A stretch of DNA of 64,000 bases from Mycobacterium sp. MBM (lineage in GTDB: Bacteria; Actinomycetota; Actinomycetes; Mycobacteriales; Mycobacteriaceae): contig JAKJHY010000008.1 of assembly GCA_021648845.1 (NCBI GenBank), positions 186,001-250,000 on the forward strand. The letters run 5' to 3'. A program made the position numbers and the translations under genes. The notes beneath the pieces were generated by a model. It saw nothing but the letters and a program-made list of their open reading frames with translations. It did no database searches and was not told where the DNA came from. Below, one piece after another: positions 30,024-40,675 of this stretch. Numbering within the stretch: position 1 is the first letter of the stretch; each line of letters begins with the position of its first letter.

Positions 30024-31284
30024 CCAGGTCGATACTCAACCCGCATTCGATGACGCTAATCGTCCGGACCTGCGGCCCCGGCAGCGGAGGAGCGGTCGAT
30101 CGGTAGACGGCGCCGGTGGGCGTGCGAAATTCTGCGATATGTACGCCGTCGGTGTCGGCCGTGGTGACTGACCAGCCGGGTGCGTCCTTGGTGTAGTTGC
30201 AGGCCTCGCATTCGCCGAGCCCGTTCAGCGTGCTCGTCGCCCCACCCCGGTGTGCCGGGCGGGCATGGTCGTGGTGGCGGATCGGCGCATCGCAATACGG
30301 TGTGCGGCAGGTCCGGTCGCGCAGTTCCAGAAATGTGGCGAGGCCCTTCGGGAAGATTCGTGCCGGTGACTCCATGGCCACCAGCTGTCCGCTTCGCGGG
30401 TGGCGGTACAGCCTGCGCAGCATCGTCTTCACCGCGGCGTCTGCGGCGGCGTCACCGGTCATGCTGCGGGCGAATCCGGCCGGAATGGGTCCGTAGTCGG
30501 CGAGCCACCCGGGTGCGTCGTCATCGCCGGCCAGGGTGGTGTCGGCCAGTACCAGGTTCAGTGTCATCGGCACCGGCTGCGCTGCGGGGCGGCCGGTGGT
30601 GCGTTCGACAAGGGTGTCGGCCATGATCTGCCCACGGGAGCGATCATCGAATGTGGTGTCGGCGGCCCGCTTCAACGCCGCATACACCGCGACGCCCTGG
30701 GCGACGGGCAGCAGCGCGGTCACGTACGTCATCGTGTCGGGCGCCGGCCGGATGGTGACGCAGCGGTCCTTGGCGGCCTTCGCCGACCGGGCCACCACCG
30801 CCTCGACATCCAGCCTCGCCGCGATGGCCTTGGCCTCGGCCACCACTCGCTTGTCACCCCAGCCCTCCAGTCGGGACGGCGCAGCACACAGCTCGGCGTC
30901 GAGCTCGCGACGGTGTTCGACACTCAGGCAGGAAGATTCGCGCACGATCAGTGTCGCCCGCCATTCCGAGAGCACCCCACATTCGAGCGCAGCCAGCGTA
31001 TAGGGCATCTCCTCGACCAGCGCGGACGCCAATCCCAGGTGGGTGCCGCCGCGCACCGGCGAGTCGTGCCGGGCCAGGGCCACCTCGCCGGCCAGGCCGC
31101 GGCCGCGTTGGGCGGCAGGCAGACCGATCTCCAATTCGGCAGCGCGTCTCTTGCTGCGCCACAGCGCGGTGGCCCGCGCCTGCGCGGCGGCGGCGGCCGA
31201 TTTCAGCCGTTCCAGATGCTCGACCCGGACCCGCAACTCCGCCTCGGTGGAATCCGGATCGATATCGAACAAACTTTCGAGCAT
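30004..31284 (-). CDS. DUF222 / HNH endonuclease domain protein (13E12 family)
   Basis: The product is 426 aa from the ATG at 31284. The N-terminal and central part is a DUF222 domain, and the C-terminal part is an HNH nuclease-type region with CRTPYCDAPIRHHDHARP, a later Asn, and CEACNY. This family is present in many copies in mycobacteria (M. tuberculosis 13E12 repeat proteins). Its role is unknown. It is convergent with the acetoacetate-CoA ligase gene (20-base overlap). The gene stands alone with no flanking repeats that I could see. Confidence 0.82.
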   Translation of the reverse strand: MLESLFDIDPDSTEAELRVRVEHLERLKSAAAAAQARATALWRSKRRAAELEIGLPAAQRGRGLAGEVALARHDSPVRGGTHLGLASALVEEMPYTLAALECGVLSEWRATLIVRESSCLSVEHRRELDAELCAAPSRLEGWGDKRVVAEAKAIAARLDVEAVVARSAKAAKDRCVTIRPAPDTMTYVTALLPVAQGVAVYAALKRAADTTFDDRSRGQIMADTLVERTTGRPAAQPVPMTLNLVLADTTLAGDDDAPGWLADYGPIPAGFARSMTGDAAADAAVKTMLRRLYRHPRSGQLVAMESPARIFPKGLATFLELRDRTCRTPYCDAPIRHHDHARPAHRGGATSTLNGLGECEACNYTKDAPGWSVTTADTDGVHIAEFRTPTGAVYRSTAPPLPGPQVRTISVIECGLSIDLVRFDAA

Positions 31285-31370
31285 GCTGGAAATGCTACCT
31301 GCTGCCACTGACAGGCAATGGTGGCTAGCGGTATCGACAACGCCGTGCCGAACGACCAGAGTTATCGCAC

Positions 31371-32195
31371 ATGAGCATCCTCACCACCGCCGACGGCACC
31401 GACATCTTCTACAAGGACTGGGGAACCGGGCAACCCATCGTGTTCAGTCACGGCTGGCCGCTGTCCTCGGACGACTGGGACACCCAGATGCTCTTCTTTC
31501 TGGGGCAGGGATACCGGGTCATCGCCCACGACCGGCGCGGGCACGGCCGGTCCACCCAGACCGTCGACGGGCACGACCTCGATCACTACGCCGACGATCT
31601 CGCCGCCCTCACCGAACACCTCGACCTGCATGACGCGATCCATGTCGGACATTCCACCGGCGGCGGGGAAGTGGTGCGGTACCTCGCCCGGCACGGCGAA
31701 CAGCGGGTGGCCAAGGCCGCGATCATCAGTGCGGTTCCCCCACTGATGGTTCAGACCGACGCCAACCCCGAGGGTTTGCCCAAGAGCGTGTTCGACGATC
31801 TGCAAGCGCAATTGGCGGCCAACCGTTCGGTGTTCTACCGAGCTTTACCGGCGGGTCCGTTCTACGGGTTCAACCGAGACGGTGTGGAACCCGACGAGGC
31901 GATCATCGAGAACTGGTGGCGGCAGGGCATGATGGGCGACGCCCTGTCACACTACGACGGGATCGTGGCGTTCTCACAGACCGATTTCACCGAAGACCTG
32001 AAGAAGATCACCGTGCCGACGCTGGTGATGCACAGCCGCGATGACCAGATCGTGCCCTATGTGGCCGCCGGACCGAAATCGGCCGAACTGCTGCAGAACG
32101 CGACGCTGATCACCTACGAGGACTTCCCGCACGGCATGCCCACCACACACGCCGACGTCATCAACACCGATCTGCTGGCGTTCCTGAGGTCCTGA
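31371..32195 (+). CDS. Alpha/beta hydrolase (chloroperoxidase/arylesterase-like)
   Basis: The product is 274 aa. It opens with DGTDIFYKDWGTGQPIVF, typical of cofactor-free haloperoxidase-like hydrolases. The nucleophile is Ser in GHSTGGGEVVRY, Asp is in SRDDQIVP, and His in FPHGMPTTH. Such enzymes act as esterases or perhydrolases. The end overlaps the convergent aminotransferase by 35 bases. The natural substrate is unknown, and no link to the flanking pathways is visible. Confidence 0.8.
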   Translation: MSILTTADGTDIFYKDWGTGQPIVFSHGWPLSSDDWDTQMLFFLGQGYRVIAHDRRGHGRSTQTVDGHDLDHYADDLAALTEHLDLHDAIHVGHSTGGGEVVRYLARHGEQRVAKAAIISAVPPLMVQTDANPEGLPKSVFDDLQAQLAANRSVFYRALPAGPFYGFNRDGVEPDEAIIENWWRQGMMGDALSHYDGIVAFSQTDFTEDLKKITVPTLVMHSRDDQIVPYVAAGPKSAELLQNATLITYEDFPHGMPTTHADVINTDLLAFLRS

Positions 32196-33357
32196 GCCAC
32201 GGCCCCAACCGCTGCAGCGCCGTGGTGATATCGGCCGCGGCGCCGGCGAAGGACAACCGGACGAACGAGCCTCCGTGCACGGTGTCGAAGTCGATACCGG
32301 GGGCGATCGCGACACCGGTGTCGGCCAACAGCTTTGCGCAGAAGTCGAGCGAGTCGGTGGAGTACCGGGAGATGTCGGCGTACACGTAGAACGCGCCGTC
32401 GGCGGGGGCCAGGCGATCAACACCGATCTCGGCCAGGCCGTTGAGCAGCAGTTCCCGGTTGACGGTGTACTCGGCGACGAGTCCGTCGGCCTCGGCCAGC
32501 GCCGCGGGCTCGAACGCCGCCACGGCCGCGAGCTGAGGCAGTGTCGGCGGGCAGATGGAGAAGTTGCCAGTCAGCCGGTCGACGGCGCGGCGCAGCGGCT
32601 CCGGCACCAGTAACCAGCCCAGCCGCCAGCCCGTCATGGCGAAGTATTTCGAGAAGCTGTTCACCACAATGGGGTTGCGCGAGGTCTCCCAGGCGCAGCT
32701 GGTGTCCGGCGCGCCGGGATAGACCAGACCGTGGTACAGCTCGTCGCTGACCAGCTGCACATCGTGGGTATCGCACCAGCGCACGATGTCGGCCAGATCA
32801 TCGGGCGGGATGACGGTACCGGTGGGATTGGCCGGACTGGCGATGATCAGACCCCGCACCGGGGGGTCCAGGGCCTCCAGCATCGGCACGGTCGGCTGGA
32901 AGCGGGTCTCCGGGCCGCACGGCATCTCGACCGGCTCACAGCCCAGGGCCGACAGGATGTTGCGGTAACAGGGGTAGCCGGGACTGGTCACCGCGACCCG
33001 GTCGCCGATGTCGAAGCAGGACAGGAATGCCAGCAGGAACCCGCCGGTGGATCCGGTGGTGACGACCACGGCGTCGGGGTCGACATCGATACCGTGCCGG
33101 TTCAGATAGGACGCGGCGATCGCCTCGCGCAGCTGCGGAATGCCCAGGGCCACGGTGTATCCGAGGTTGTGGTGTGCCAGCGCCTGCGCGGCGGCCGCCC
33201 GCACCGGTGCCGGTGCCTGTGCACTGGGCTGGCCCGCGGACAGGTTGACCAGGTCCCCGTGCGTGCGCTGCCGCTCGGCGGCGGCCAGCCACACGTCCAT
33301 CACATAGAACGGCGGGATCCCCGCGCGCAGCGCCACGCGGCCGGTGTTGGCGGTCAT
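32161..33357 (-). CDS. PLP-dependent class I/II aminotransferase (AspB-like)
   Basis: The product is 398 aa from the ATG at 33357. It is a fold-type I aminotransferase with SPANPTGT and the PLP lysine in NSFSKYFAMTGWRLGW. It occupies the place of Rv3565 (aspB) next to fadE33 in M. tuberculosis. The preferred amino donor is not known. It is the last gene of the block running fadD3, fadE31, fadE32, fadE33 and this gene, starting 10 bases after fadE33, so it is probably expressed under KstR2. Why a transaminase sits in a steroid operon is unclear. Confidence 0.85.
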   Translation of the reverse strand: MTANTGRVALRAGIPPFYVMDVWLAAAERQRTHGDLVNLSAGQPSAQAPAPVRAAAAQALAHHNLGYTVALGIPQLREAIAASYLNRHGIDVDPDAVVVTTGSTGGFLLAFLSCFDIGDRVAVTSPGYPCYRNILSALGCEPVEMPCGPETRFQPTVPMLEALDPPVRGLIIASPANPTGTVIPPDDLADIVRWCDTHDVQLVSDELYHGLVYPGAPDTSCAWETSRNPIVVNSFSKYFAMTGWRLGWLLVPEPLRRAVDRLTGNFSICPPTLPQLAAVAAFEPAALAEADGLVAEYTVNRELLLNGLAEIGVDRLAPADGAFYVYADISRYSTDSLDFCAKLLADTGVAIAPGIDFDTVHGGSFVRLSFAGAAADITTALQRLGPWLRTSGTPADRC

Positions 33358-33367
33358 CGAGTCCAGG

Positions 33368-34315
33368 CTAGTCCGCGGACTGGAACACCTCGGCCTCGAG
33401 CCGGCGCAGATGCTGGCGCGGCGGACCCAGCAGCTGGGCGCTGCCGTGCGCCCGTTTGAAATACAGCTGGATATCGTGCTCCCAGGTGATCGCGATGCCA
33501 CCGTGCATCTGCACGGCCTCGCCGACGACGTCGGTCAGCGCCTCGCTGGCGAACACGCGCGCCAACGCCGCCGACACCGGCGACGGTTCGCCGATCGCCT
33601 CGTAGATGACGGCGCGCGCGGACTGCACCTTCACGTACAAATCGGCCATCCGGTGCTTGAGCGCCTGGAAACTGCCGATCGGGCGGCCGAACTGCACCCG
33701 GTCCTTGGTGTAGGCCACCGTCAGCTCCAGTGCGCGCGAGGCCGCACCGATCTGCTCGGCGGCCAGCAGCAGGGCCGCGGTGTCGGCCAACCCCGGATCG
33801 CTGCCCAGCGCGGTGGTCTCACCCGCGGTCACCGAGGACAGCCGACGGGTGAGGTCCATGGTGGTCTTGGCCTGTGCGGTGAAGGTGTTCCACCGGGTGA
33901 GGTTCGTGCCGTCCGCAGCGATCACCACATCGGCGATATCGCCGTTGACGACGTACTCGGGGTCGAACACCACCGCGCCGATCGAGGCGCCCTCGGCCAG
34001 TGCCTCCAGCGGCGCGTGATCCCCGGCGCTCAGCAGCGCCAGTTCGGCCAGGATGGTCCCCAGCAGCGGCGTGGGGACCAGCGCCTTACCCAGTTCCTCC
34101 ATCACCACGGCGGCATCGCCGAGTTCACCGCCGGCGCCACCGAGATCCTCGGGCACCACCAACGCCGCGGCGCCGACCTGTTCGCACAACAACGTCCACA
34201 GCGCCTCGTCGTACCCCCGGTCGGACTCCATGGCTCGCCGCACCGCCTCGGGGTCGGCGTGTTTGTCGACCAGCGCGGCGACGGTGGAGCGCAGCAGTTC
34301 GCGTTCTTCACTCAT
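33368..34315 (-). CDS. fadE33: Acyl-CoA dehydrogenase FadE33
   Basis: The product is 315 aa from the ATG at 34315, overlapping the fadE32 stop by 4 bases. It has the acyl-CoA dehydrogenase fold but is shorter than the usual 380-400 aa, as expected for one subunit of the heteromeric steroid FadE complexes. DRVQFGRPIGSFQALKH and GGIAITWEHDIQLYFKRAH are the C-terminal domain signatures. It belongs to the fadE31-32-33 set that acts on late HIP intermediates. Confidence 0.88.
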   Translation of the reverse strand: MSEERELLRSTVAALVDKHADPEAVRRAMESDRGYDEALWTLLCEQVGAAALVVPEDLGGAGGELGDAAVVMEELGKALVPTPLLGTILAELALLSAGDHAPLEALAEGASIGAVVFDPEYVVNGDIADVVIAADGTNLTRWNTFTAQAKTTMDLTRRLSSVTAGETTALGSDPGLADTAALLLAAEQIGAASRALELTVAYTKDRVQFGRPIGSFQALKHRMADLYVKVQSARAVIYEAIGEPSPVSAALARVFASEALTDVVGEAVQMHGGIAITWEHDIQLYFKRAHGSAQLLGPPRQHLRRLEAEVFQSAD

Positions 34316-35268
34316 GCGAGTACCTCCAGCAGTCGGCGGCGGTGCAGGGTCGGGTCGCCCCATGCCGAACGCAGCGCCTGCACGCGCAGCAGCAGCAAGG
34401 ACAGGTCGTGTTCCTGGGTGAAGCCGATGGCGCCGTGCGTCTGCAGCGACGAGCGGGCGGACAGCAGAGCGGCATCGGCGGCCGCGACCTTGGCCGCACT
34501 GATATCGCGCGCGGTGTCCGGGGAATTCTCCGCCAGCGCGAGCGCCGCGCCGTAGATCAACGGCCGCGCCAGTTCCAGGGCGATGTGCACGTCGGCGAGC
34601 TTGTGCTTGATCGACTGGTAGGAGCCGATGACCCGCCCGAACTGGGTGCGCTGCTTGGCGTAGGCCACCGACTGGTCGAGCATGGCCTGTCCCGCCCCGA
34701 TCAGCTGTGCGGCGGTGGCCAGTACCCCGAACTCGTAGGCTCGAGCGGTGTCGGCGCTGTGTCCGTCGCCGGCCGCGCTGACCTCGAAGAGCGTGCGGGC
34801 CGGGTCGACCGAAGCGTGGGACGGGCCCGCGGTGGCGTCGGCGATGCGGCCGTCCCCGGCCAGCAGCACCAGATCGGCGAAGTCGGCGTTGACGGCGTAC
34901 GGAACCTGTGGCGGCAGTGCGACGGTGGCGATGGACTCGCCGGCGGCCAGGGCGGCCGATCGTTCGTCATCGCTCAGCAGCAACGGTGCGACGACGATCG
35001 ACTCGGTGACCGGCCCGGGCACCGCCCAATAGCCGAGACGTTCCAGTGCGACCACGGCGTCGACCGGGTGGGCGTCGATACCGTCGAACTTCTCGGCCAC
35101 CAGCAGCGCCGTGACGCCGAGTTCGGCGAGCTGACCCCAGACCTTGCGCGCGGGTGCGGTGTCGCCGGCGGCCCAGGCGCGGACGGCGGAGGGGACATCG
35201 GCCGCGCCGAGCGCGGCGTCGATGCTGGACGCGAAATCGCGCTGCTGTTCGTCGATCTCGAAGTTCAT
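34312..35268 (-). CDS. fadE32: Acyl-CoA dehydrogenase FadE32
   Basis: The product is 318 aa from the ATG at 35268, overlapping the fadE31 stop by 4 bases. It is a second short FadE, with RTQFGRVIGSYQSIKH and HGAIGFTQEHDLSLLLLR. FadE32 is needed for the last stages of ring C/D degradation in M. tuberculosis. Both ends overlap neighbours by 4 bases, showing strict translational coupling with FadE31 and FadE33. Confidence 0.88.
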   Translation of the reverse strand: MNFEIDEQQRDFASSIDAALGAADVPSAVRAWAAGDTAPARKVWGQLAELGVTALLVAEKFDGIDAHPVDAVVALERLGYWAVPGPVTESIVVAPLLLSDDERSAALAAGESIATVALPPQVPYAVNADFADLVLLAGDGRIADATAGPSHASVDPARTLFEVSAAGDGHSADTARAYEFGVLATAAQLIGAGQAMLDQSVAYAKQRTQFGRVIGSYQSIKHKLADVHIALELARPLIYGAALALAENSPDTARDISAAKVAAADAALLSARSSLQTHGAIGFTQEHDLSLLLLRVQALRSAWGDPTLHRRRLLEVLA

Positions 35269-36410
35269 TTGCTCTTCCCCCCAGCCGGTTCGCGGGGCAG
35301 TCCCAGGAGCCGTTCGGCGATGATATTGCGCTGGATCTCGTTGGTTCCCGCGTAGATCGGGCCGCCCAGGGCGAACAGCAGACCCTCGGTCCAGCCGTCC
35401 ACCAGCTCGGCGTCGGGGCCGCGCAGATCCAGCGCGGTCTGGTGTAGCGCCACGTCCAGTTCGGACCAGAACACCTTGGTCACCGAGGATTCGGCCCCCA
35501 ATTCGCCACCGTTGGCCAGCCGGGTGACGGTGCCGAAGGTATGCAGCCGGTAGGCCTGGGCCTTGATCCAGGCATCGGCCACCCGGTCGGTGAACACCGG
35601 GTCGGGATTCGACTTCCACTGCGCGACAAGGCGTTCGGCCGGCGCCAGGAATCGGGCGGGGCTGCGCAGCGACATGCCACGCTCATTGCTCGAGGTGCTC
35701 ATCGCCGCGCGCCAACCCTCGTCGACCTCGCCGATCACGTCGGCATCCGGGACGAATACGTCGTCGAGGAACACCTCGCCGAAGCCGGTGTCCCCGCCGA
35801 GTTGTGCGATCGGACGCACGGTGACGCCGTCGGCGTGCAGGTCGAACATGAAATAGGTCAGCCCCTTGTGCCGTTGCGCCTGCGGGTCGGAGCGGAACAG
35901 CCCGAAGGCGCGCTCACCGAACGGGGCCCGCGAACTCCAGATCTTCTGACCGTTGAGTTTCCAGCCGCCGTCCACCCGGGTGGCCGTCGAGCGCAGCGAT
36001 GCCAGGTCACTGCCGGACTCGGGCTCGGACCAGGCCTGCGCCCAGATCTCCTCGCCACTGGCCATTTTGGGCAGCACCCGGTCCAGCTGCTCCTTGGTGC
36101 CGTGTGCGAACAACGTCGGTGCCAGCATCGAGGTGCCGTTGGCGCTGGCCCGCCCCGGAGCGCCGGCGCGGAAGTACTCCTCCTCGAACGCGATCCATTG
36201 CAGCAGGGTGGCGTCCCGGCCGCCGTACTCCTTCGGCCAGGCGATCACCGACAGGCCGGCATCGAAGAGCACCTTGTCCCACCGTCGGTGCTGCTCGAAA
36301 CCCTCACGGGTGTCGTAGGACTTCGTCGGGAAGTCGTGCCGATGGGCGGACAGGAACTCGCGTACCTCGGCCCGGAAGTCCTCGGTGCCCTCGTCGAAGT
36401 TGAGGTCCAT
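35265..36410 (-). CDS. fadE31: Acyl-CoA dehydrogenase FadE31
   Basis: The product is 381 aa from the ATG at 36410, one base after the fadD3 stop region. It is the full-length member of the trio, with WSEPESGSDLASLRS, NGQKIWSSRA, and YAGTNEIQRNIIAERLLGLPRE at the end, which bind FAD and substrate. It probably pairs with FadE32 or FadE33 to form an active heteromer. Part of the fadD3 operon under the KstR2 box at 37958. Confidence 0.9.
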   Translation of the reverse strand: MDLNFDEGTEDFRAEVREFLSAHRHDFPTKSYDTREGFEQHRRWDKVLFDAGLSVIAWPKEYGGRDATLLQWIAFEEEYFRAGAPGRASANGTSMLAPTLFAHGTKEQLDRVLPKMASGEEIWAQAWSEPESGSDLASLRSTATRVDGGWKLNGQKIWSSRAPFGERAFGLFRSDPQAQRHKGLTYFMFDLHADGVTVRPIAQLGGDTGFGEVFLDDVFVPDADVIGEVDEGWRAAMSTSSNERGMSLRSPARFLAPAERLVAQWKSNPDPVFTDRVADAWIKAQAYRLHTFGTVTRLANGGELGAESSVTKVFWSELDVALHQTALDLRGPDAELVDGWTEGLLFALGGPIYAGTNEIQRNIIAERLLGLPREPAGGKSK

Positions 36411-36411
36411 C

Positions 36412-37941
36412 TCAGGCCTTTCCGCTGATCTCACGCAGCTGTGGTTTGACCACTTTGCCTCCTGGGTTTCGTGGCAGCACATCGAGGAACGCGACCGAAC
36501 GCGGGACCTTGAAGTTCGCCAGATGCTCACGGGTGTAGGCGATCACCGTCGCCTCGTCGAGCTGTGCTCCGGGCTTGACCACGACGAACGCCTTGCCGAC
36601 CTCGCCGAGACGCTGGTCGGCAACCCCGATCACCGCGGCCTCGCTCACGCCATCGAGCCGGGCGAGCACCTGCTCGATCTCGGCCGGGTACACGTTGAAC
36701 CCGCCGCAGATGTACATATCCTTCAACCGGTCGGTGATGGTGAGGTTGCCGGCCTCGTCCAGGGTTCCGATATCGCCGGTGTGCAGCCAGCCGTCGGCAT
36801 CGATGGCCGCCGCGGTGGCCTCGGGATCGTCGAGATAGCCGAGCATCACATTCGGCCCGCGCAACAACACCTCGCCCGAATCGTCCAGGCGCAGTTCGAA
36901 ATCAGCGATCGGGCGGCCGCACGTCGTGGCCACGGTGACAGCGTCGTCGTCGGCGCTGCACATGGTGCCGAAACCCGAGGCTTCGGTCAGGCCGTAGGCG
37001 GTCAGCACGATATCGATGTCCAGTTCGGACTGCATCCGCTCGATCAGCACCACCGGCACCACCGCGGCGCCGGTCACCGCGAACCGCAGCGAGGTCAGGT
37101 CGTGCTCGCCGCGGCGAGGATGATCCAACAGTGTCTGGTAGATGGTGGGCGGTCCGGGGAGCACGGTGATCTGGTGCTCGGCCACCGCTTTCATGGCCTG
37201 CTCGGGGTCGAAGGTGAGCAGCGGGTACAACGTCGCGCCGGTCTGCAGGCAGGCCAGGATGCCGGCCTTGTACCCGAAGTTGTGGAAGAACGGGTTGATG
37301 CACAGGTAGCGGTCGTCACTGCTGAGCTGACCGCAGGCCGCCCACGCCGCCGAGGCGTCGAGTGACTGGCGGTGTGCGCAGCGCACGCCCTTGCTCCGGC
37401 CGGTGGTGCCGGAGGTGAACAGGATGTCGGCGACGTCATCGGGGGAGACCGCCGCGGCTCGGGCGTCCACCTCGGTCAGATCGGTTCCGCGTGCGACGAA
37501 CTCATCCCACGTGCCGTCCTCGGCATCGATCGGTATCCGGACGATATGGCGTAGCGCCGGCAGGGCAGCCCGGTCGAGTTGGCGGGTGCGGTCGGCGCCC
37601 AGGAATTCACCGGCCGCGATCAGCAGGGGGGCCTGGGTGCGTGCCAGGATGTCGGCGGCCTCGCCGGCGGTGTAGCGGGTGTTCAGTGGGACGACGACGG
37701 CCCCGGCGTAGTGCGTGGCCAGGGCCGCGACCACCCAGTGCCAGGTGTTGGGTGACCAGATCGCGACCCGGTCGCCGACGGCAACACCCATATCGATCAT
37801 GGCCGCCGCGGCCCGGCGCACCTCCTCGCGCAGCTGACCGTAGGTCAATCTCCGGTGCGGTGTGACCAGGGCGTCATGCTCGGCTAGCTGTACGGCCATC
37901 CGGTCCAGCACCGCTGGAACGGTCCGCTTCACGCTCGTCAT
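36412..37941 (-). CDS. fadD3: HIP-CoA ligase FadD3
   Basis: The product is 509 aa from an ATG 17 bases inside the KstR2 box. It is an ANL-superfamily acyl-CoA synthetase with LFTSGTTGRSKGV, the YGLTEASGFG motif, DGWLHTGDIG and a C-terminal lysine in RNPGGKVVKPQLRE. FadD3 attaches CoA to HIP, the bicyclic product left by HsaD, making the inducer of KstR2. First gene of the minus-strand operon that runs to the aminotransferase. Confidence 0.92.
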   Translation of the reverse strand: MTSVKRTVPAVLDRMAVQLAEHDALVTPHRRLTYGQLREEVRRAAAAMIDMGVAVGDRVAIWSPNTWHWVVAALATHYAGAVVVPLNTRYTAGEAADILARTQAPLLIAAGEFLGADRTRQLDRAALPALRHIVRIPIDAEDGTWDEFVARGTDLTEVDARAAAVSPDDVADILFTSGTTGRSKGVRCAHRQSLDASAAWAACGQLSSDDRYLCINPFFHNFGYKAGILACLQTGATLYPLLTFDPEQAMKAVAEHQITVLPGPPTIYQTLLDHPRRGEHDLTSLRFAVTGAAVVPVVLIERMQSELDIDIVLTAYGLTEASGFGTMCSADDDAVTVATTCGRPIADFELRLDDSGEVLLRGPNVMLGYLDDPEATAAAIDADGWLHTGDIGTLDEAGNLTITDRLKDMYICGGFNVYPAEIEQVLARLDGVSEAAVIGVADQRLGEVGKAFVVVKPGAQLDEATVIAYTREHLANFKVPRSVAFLDVLPRNPGGKVVKPQLREISGKA

Positions 37942-37957
37942 TGACGCTCCTCTAACA

Positions 37958-37973
37958 AAGCAAGTGCTTGGTA
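37958..37973. promoter_or_regulatory. KstR2 operator between fadD3 and fadE30
   Basis: AAGCAAGTGCTTGGT is the KstR2 palindrome AAGCAAG-N-CTTGCTT with a changed right end. It sits between the two divergent starts (16 bases from each), where it can block both. Confidence 0.92.
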
Positions 37974-37988
37974 GGTTAGCCTACAAGG

Positions 37989-39178
<1,190 letters not shown>

Positions 39179-39182
<4 letters not shown>

Positions 39183-39970
39183 CTGATCTTTCGGTAGCTC
39201 CGCAGGAGATCGGCGGCCACGGACTGCTGCAGGGCAAGGTGGTCCTGGTGACCGCGGCCGCCGGTACCGGTATCGGGTCGACGACCGCACGCCGGGCGCT
39301 GATGGAGGGCGCCGATATCGTCATCTCCGACTTCCACGAGCGTCGCCTGAACGAGACCCGCGAGCAGTTGGCCGGGCTCGGTCTGGGCAAGGTCGACGCG
39401 GTGGTCTGCGATGTCACCTCCACCGCGGCTGTCGACGCCCTGATCGCCGATACGGTGGCCGCCGCAGGGCGACTCGACGTGCTGGTCAACAACGCCGGAC
39501 TCGGTGGGCAGACACCGGTGATCGAGATGACCGACGACGAATGGGACCGCGTCGTCAACGTCACCCTGACCTCCGTCATGCGTGCCACCCGCGCCGCGCT
39601 GCGTTACTTCCGCGATGTCGACCACGGTGGCGTCATCGTCAACAACGCCAGCGTGTTGGGGTGGCGCGCGCAGCACTCGCAGTCGCACTACGCCGCGGCC
39701 AAGGCCGGGGTGATGGCACTGACCCGTTGCAGCGCAATCGAAGCCGTCGAGTTCGGAGTCCGGATCAACGCCGTCTCACCGAGCATTGCGCGGCACAAGT
39801 TCCTGGAGAAGACGTCGTCGTCGGAACTGCTGGACCGCCTGGCCGGTGACGAGGCATTCGGACGGGCTGCCGAGCCGTGGGAGGTCGCCGCCACCATTGC
39901 CTTCCTGGCCAGCGACTACTCCAGCTACCTGACCGGCGAAGTGATCTCGGTGTCCAGTCAGCGCGCGTAG
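39179..39970 (+). CDS. ipdF: SDR IpdF, (5R)-5-hydroxy-HIP-CoA-type dehydrogenase
   Basis: The product is 263 aa from an ATG overlapping the fadE30 stop. It is a short-chain dehydrogenase with AAAGTGIGSTTA, NNAGLGG, Ser in NNASVLGWRA and Tyr/Lys in HYAAAKAGVMAL. Position and sequence match Rv3559c (IpdF). It oxidises the 5-hydroxyl of the hydroindane ring during HIP breakdown. The following 111 bases hold only the KstR2 box and promoter of kstR2, with no PPE gene. Confidence 0.9.
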
Positions 39971-40051
39971 TACTCGCGTGGCGGTCATGGAGCGAGGACG
40001 CCCTGTTCCTGCCGGACCTGATCGAACTGCTCGGCGTGCCCTCCACTTACC

Positions 40052-40067
40052 TAGCAAGTGCTTGGTT
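40052..40067. promoter_or_regulatory. KstR2 operator upstream of kstR2
   Basis: TAGCAAGTGCTTGGTT resembles the site at 37958. It ends 15 bases before the kstR2 ATG and indicates autoregulation. Confidence 0.9.
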
Positions 40068-40081
40068 GGTACGCTGTAGCG

Positions 40082-40675
40082 ATGACGCAGCCGGCAAGTC
40101 GCCGCGACGAGCTCCTGCAGCTCGCCGCGACGATGTTCGCCGAGCGCGGCCTCAAGTCGACCACCGTCCGCGATATCGCGGATTCGGCCGGCATCCTCTC
40201 GGGCAGTCTGTACCACCATTTCAAATCCAAAGAGCAGATGGTCGAAGAGGTTCTCAAGGACTTCCTGGACTGGCTGTTCGTGCGCTACCAACAGATCCTG
40301 GACGGCGCATCGAGTCCCCTGGACAAGGTCAAGGGCCTGTTCATGGCATCCTTCGAAGCCATCGAGTACCGGCACGCCCAGGTGGTCATCTACCAGGACG
40401 AGGCCAAGCGCCTCTCGGCCCTTCCGCAGTTCGCGTTCGTCGACGACCGCAACCGCGAGCAACGCAAGATGTGGGTGGACCTGCTGCACGAGGGCATCGC
40501 GGACGGCTCGCTGCGGCCGGACCTCGACGTCGACCTGGTCTACCGCTTCATCCGTGACACCACCTGGGTGTCGGTCCGGTGGTATCAGCCGGGCGGGCCT
40601 CTCACGGCCGAAGAGGTCGGCCGCCAGTATCTCGCCATCGTTCTCGGCGGCATCACGACAGAGAAGGAATCATGA
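40082..40675 (+). CDS. kstR2: TetR-family HIP-CoA repressor KstR2
   Basis: The product is 197 aa from the ATG at 40082. The HTH is STTVRDIADSAGILSGSLYHHF, and the rest closely resembles M. tuberculosis KstR2 (Rv3557c). It represses the genes for rings C and D and is released by HIP-CoA, the product of FadD3. The stop overlaps fadA6 by 4 bases. Confidence 0.93.
   Translation: MTQPASRRDELLQLAATMFAERGLKSTTVRDIADSAGILSGSLYHHFKSKEQMVEEVLKDFLDWLFVRYQQILDGASSPLDKVKGLFMASFEAIEYRHAQVVIYQDEAKRLSALPQFAFVDDRNREQRKMWVDLLHEGIADGSLRPDLDVDLVYRFIRDTTWVSVRWYQPGGPLTAEEVGRQYLAIVLGGITTEKES

Noticed and set aside
30004..31284. DUF222/HNH gene as a mobile element
   Set aside because: No inverted repeats, target duplication, intron or transposase surround it; the family is ordinary in mycobacteria.
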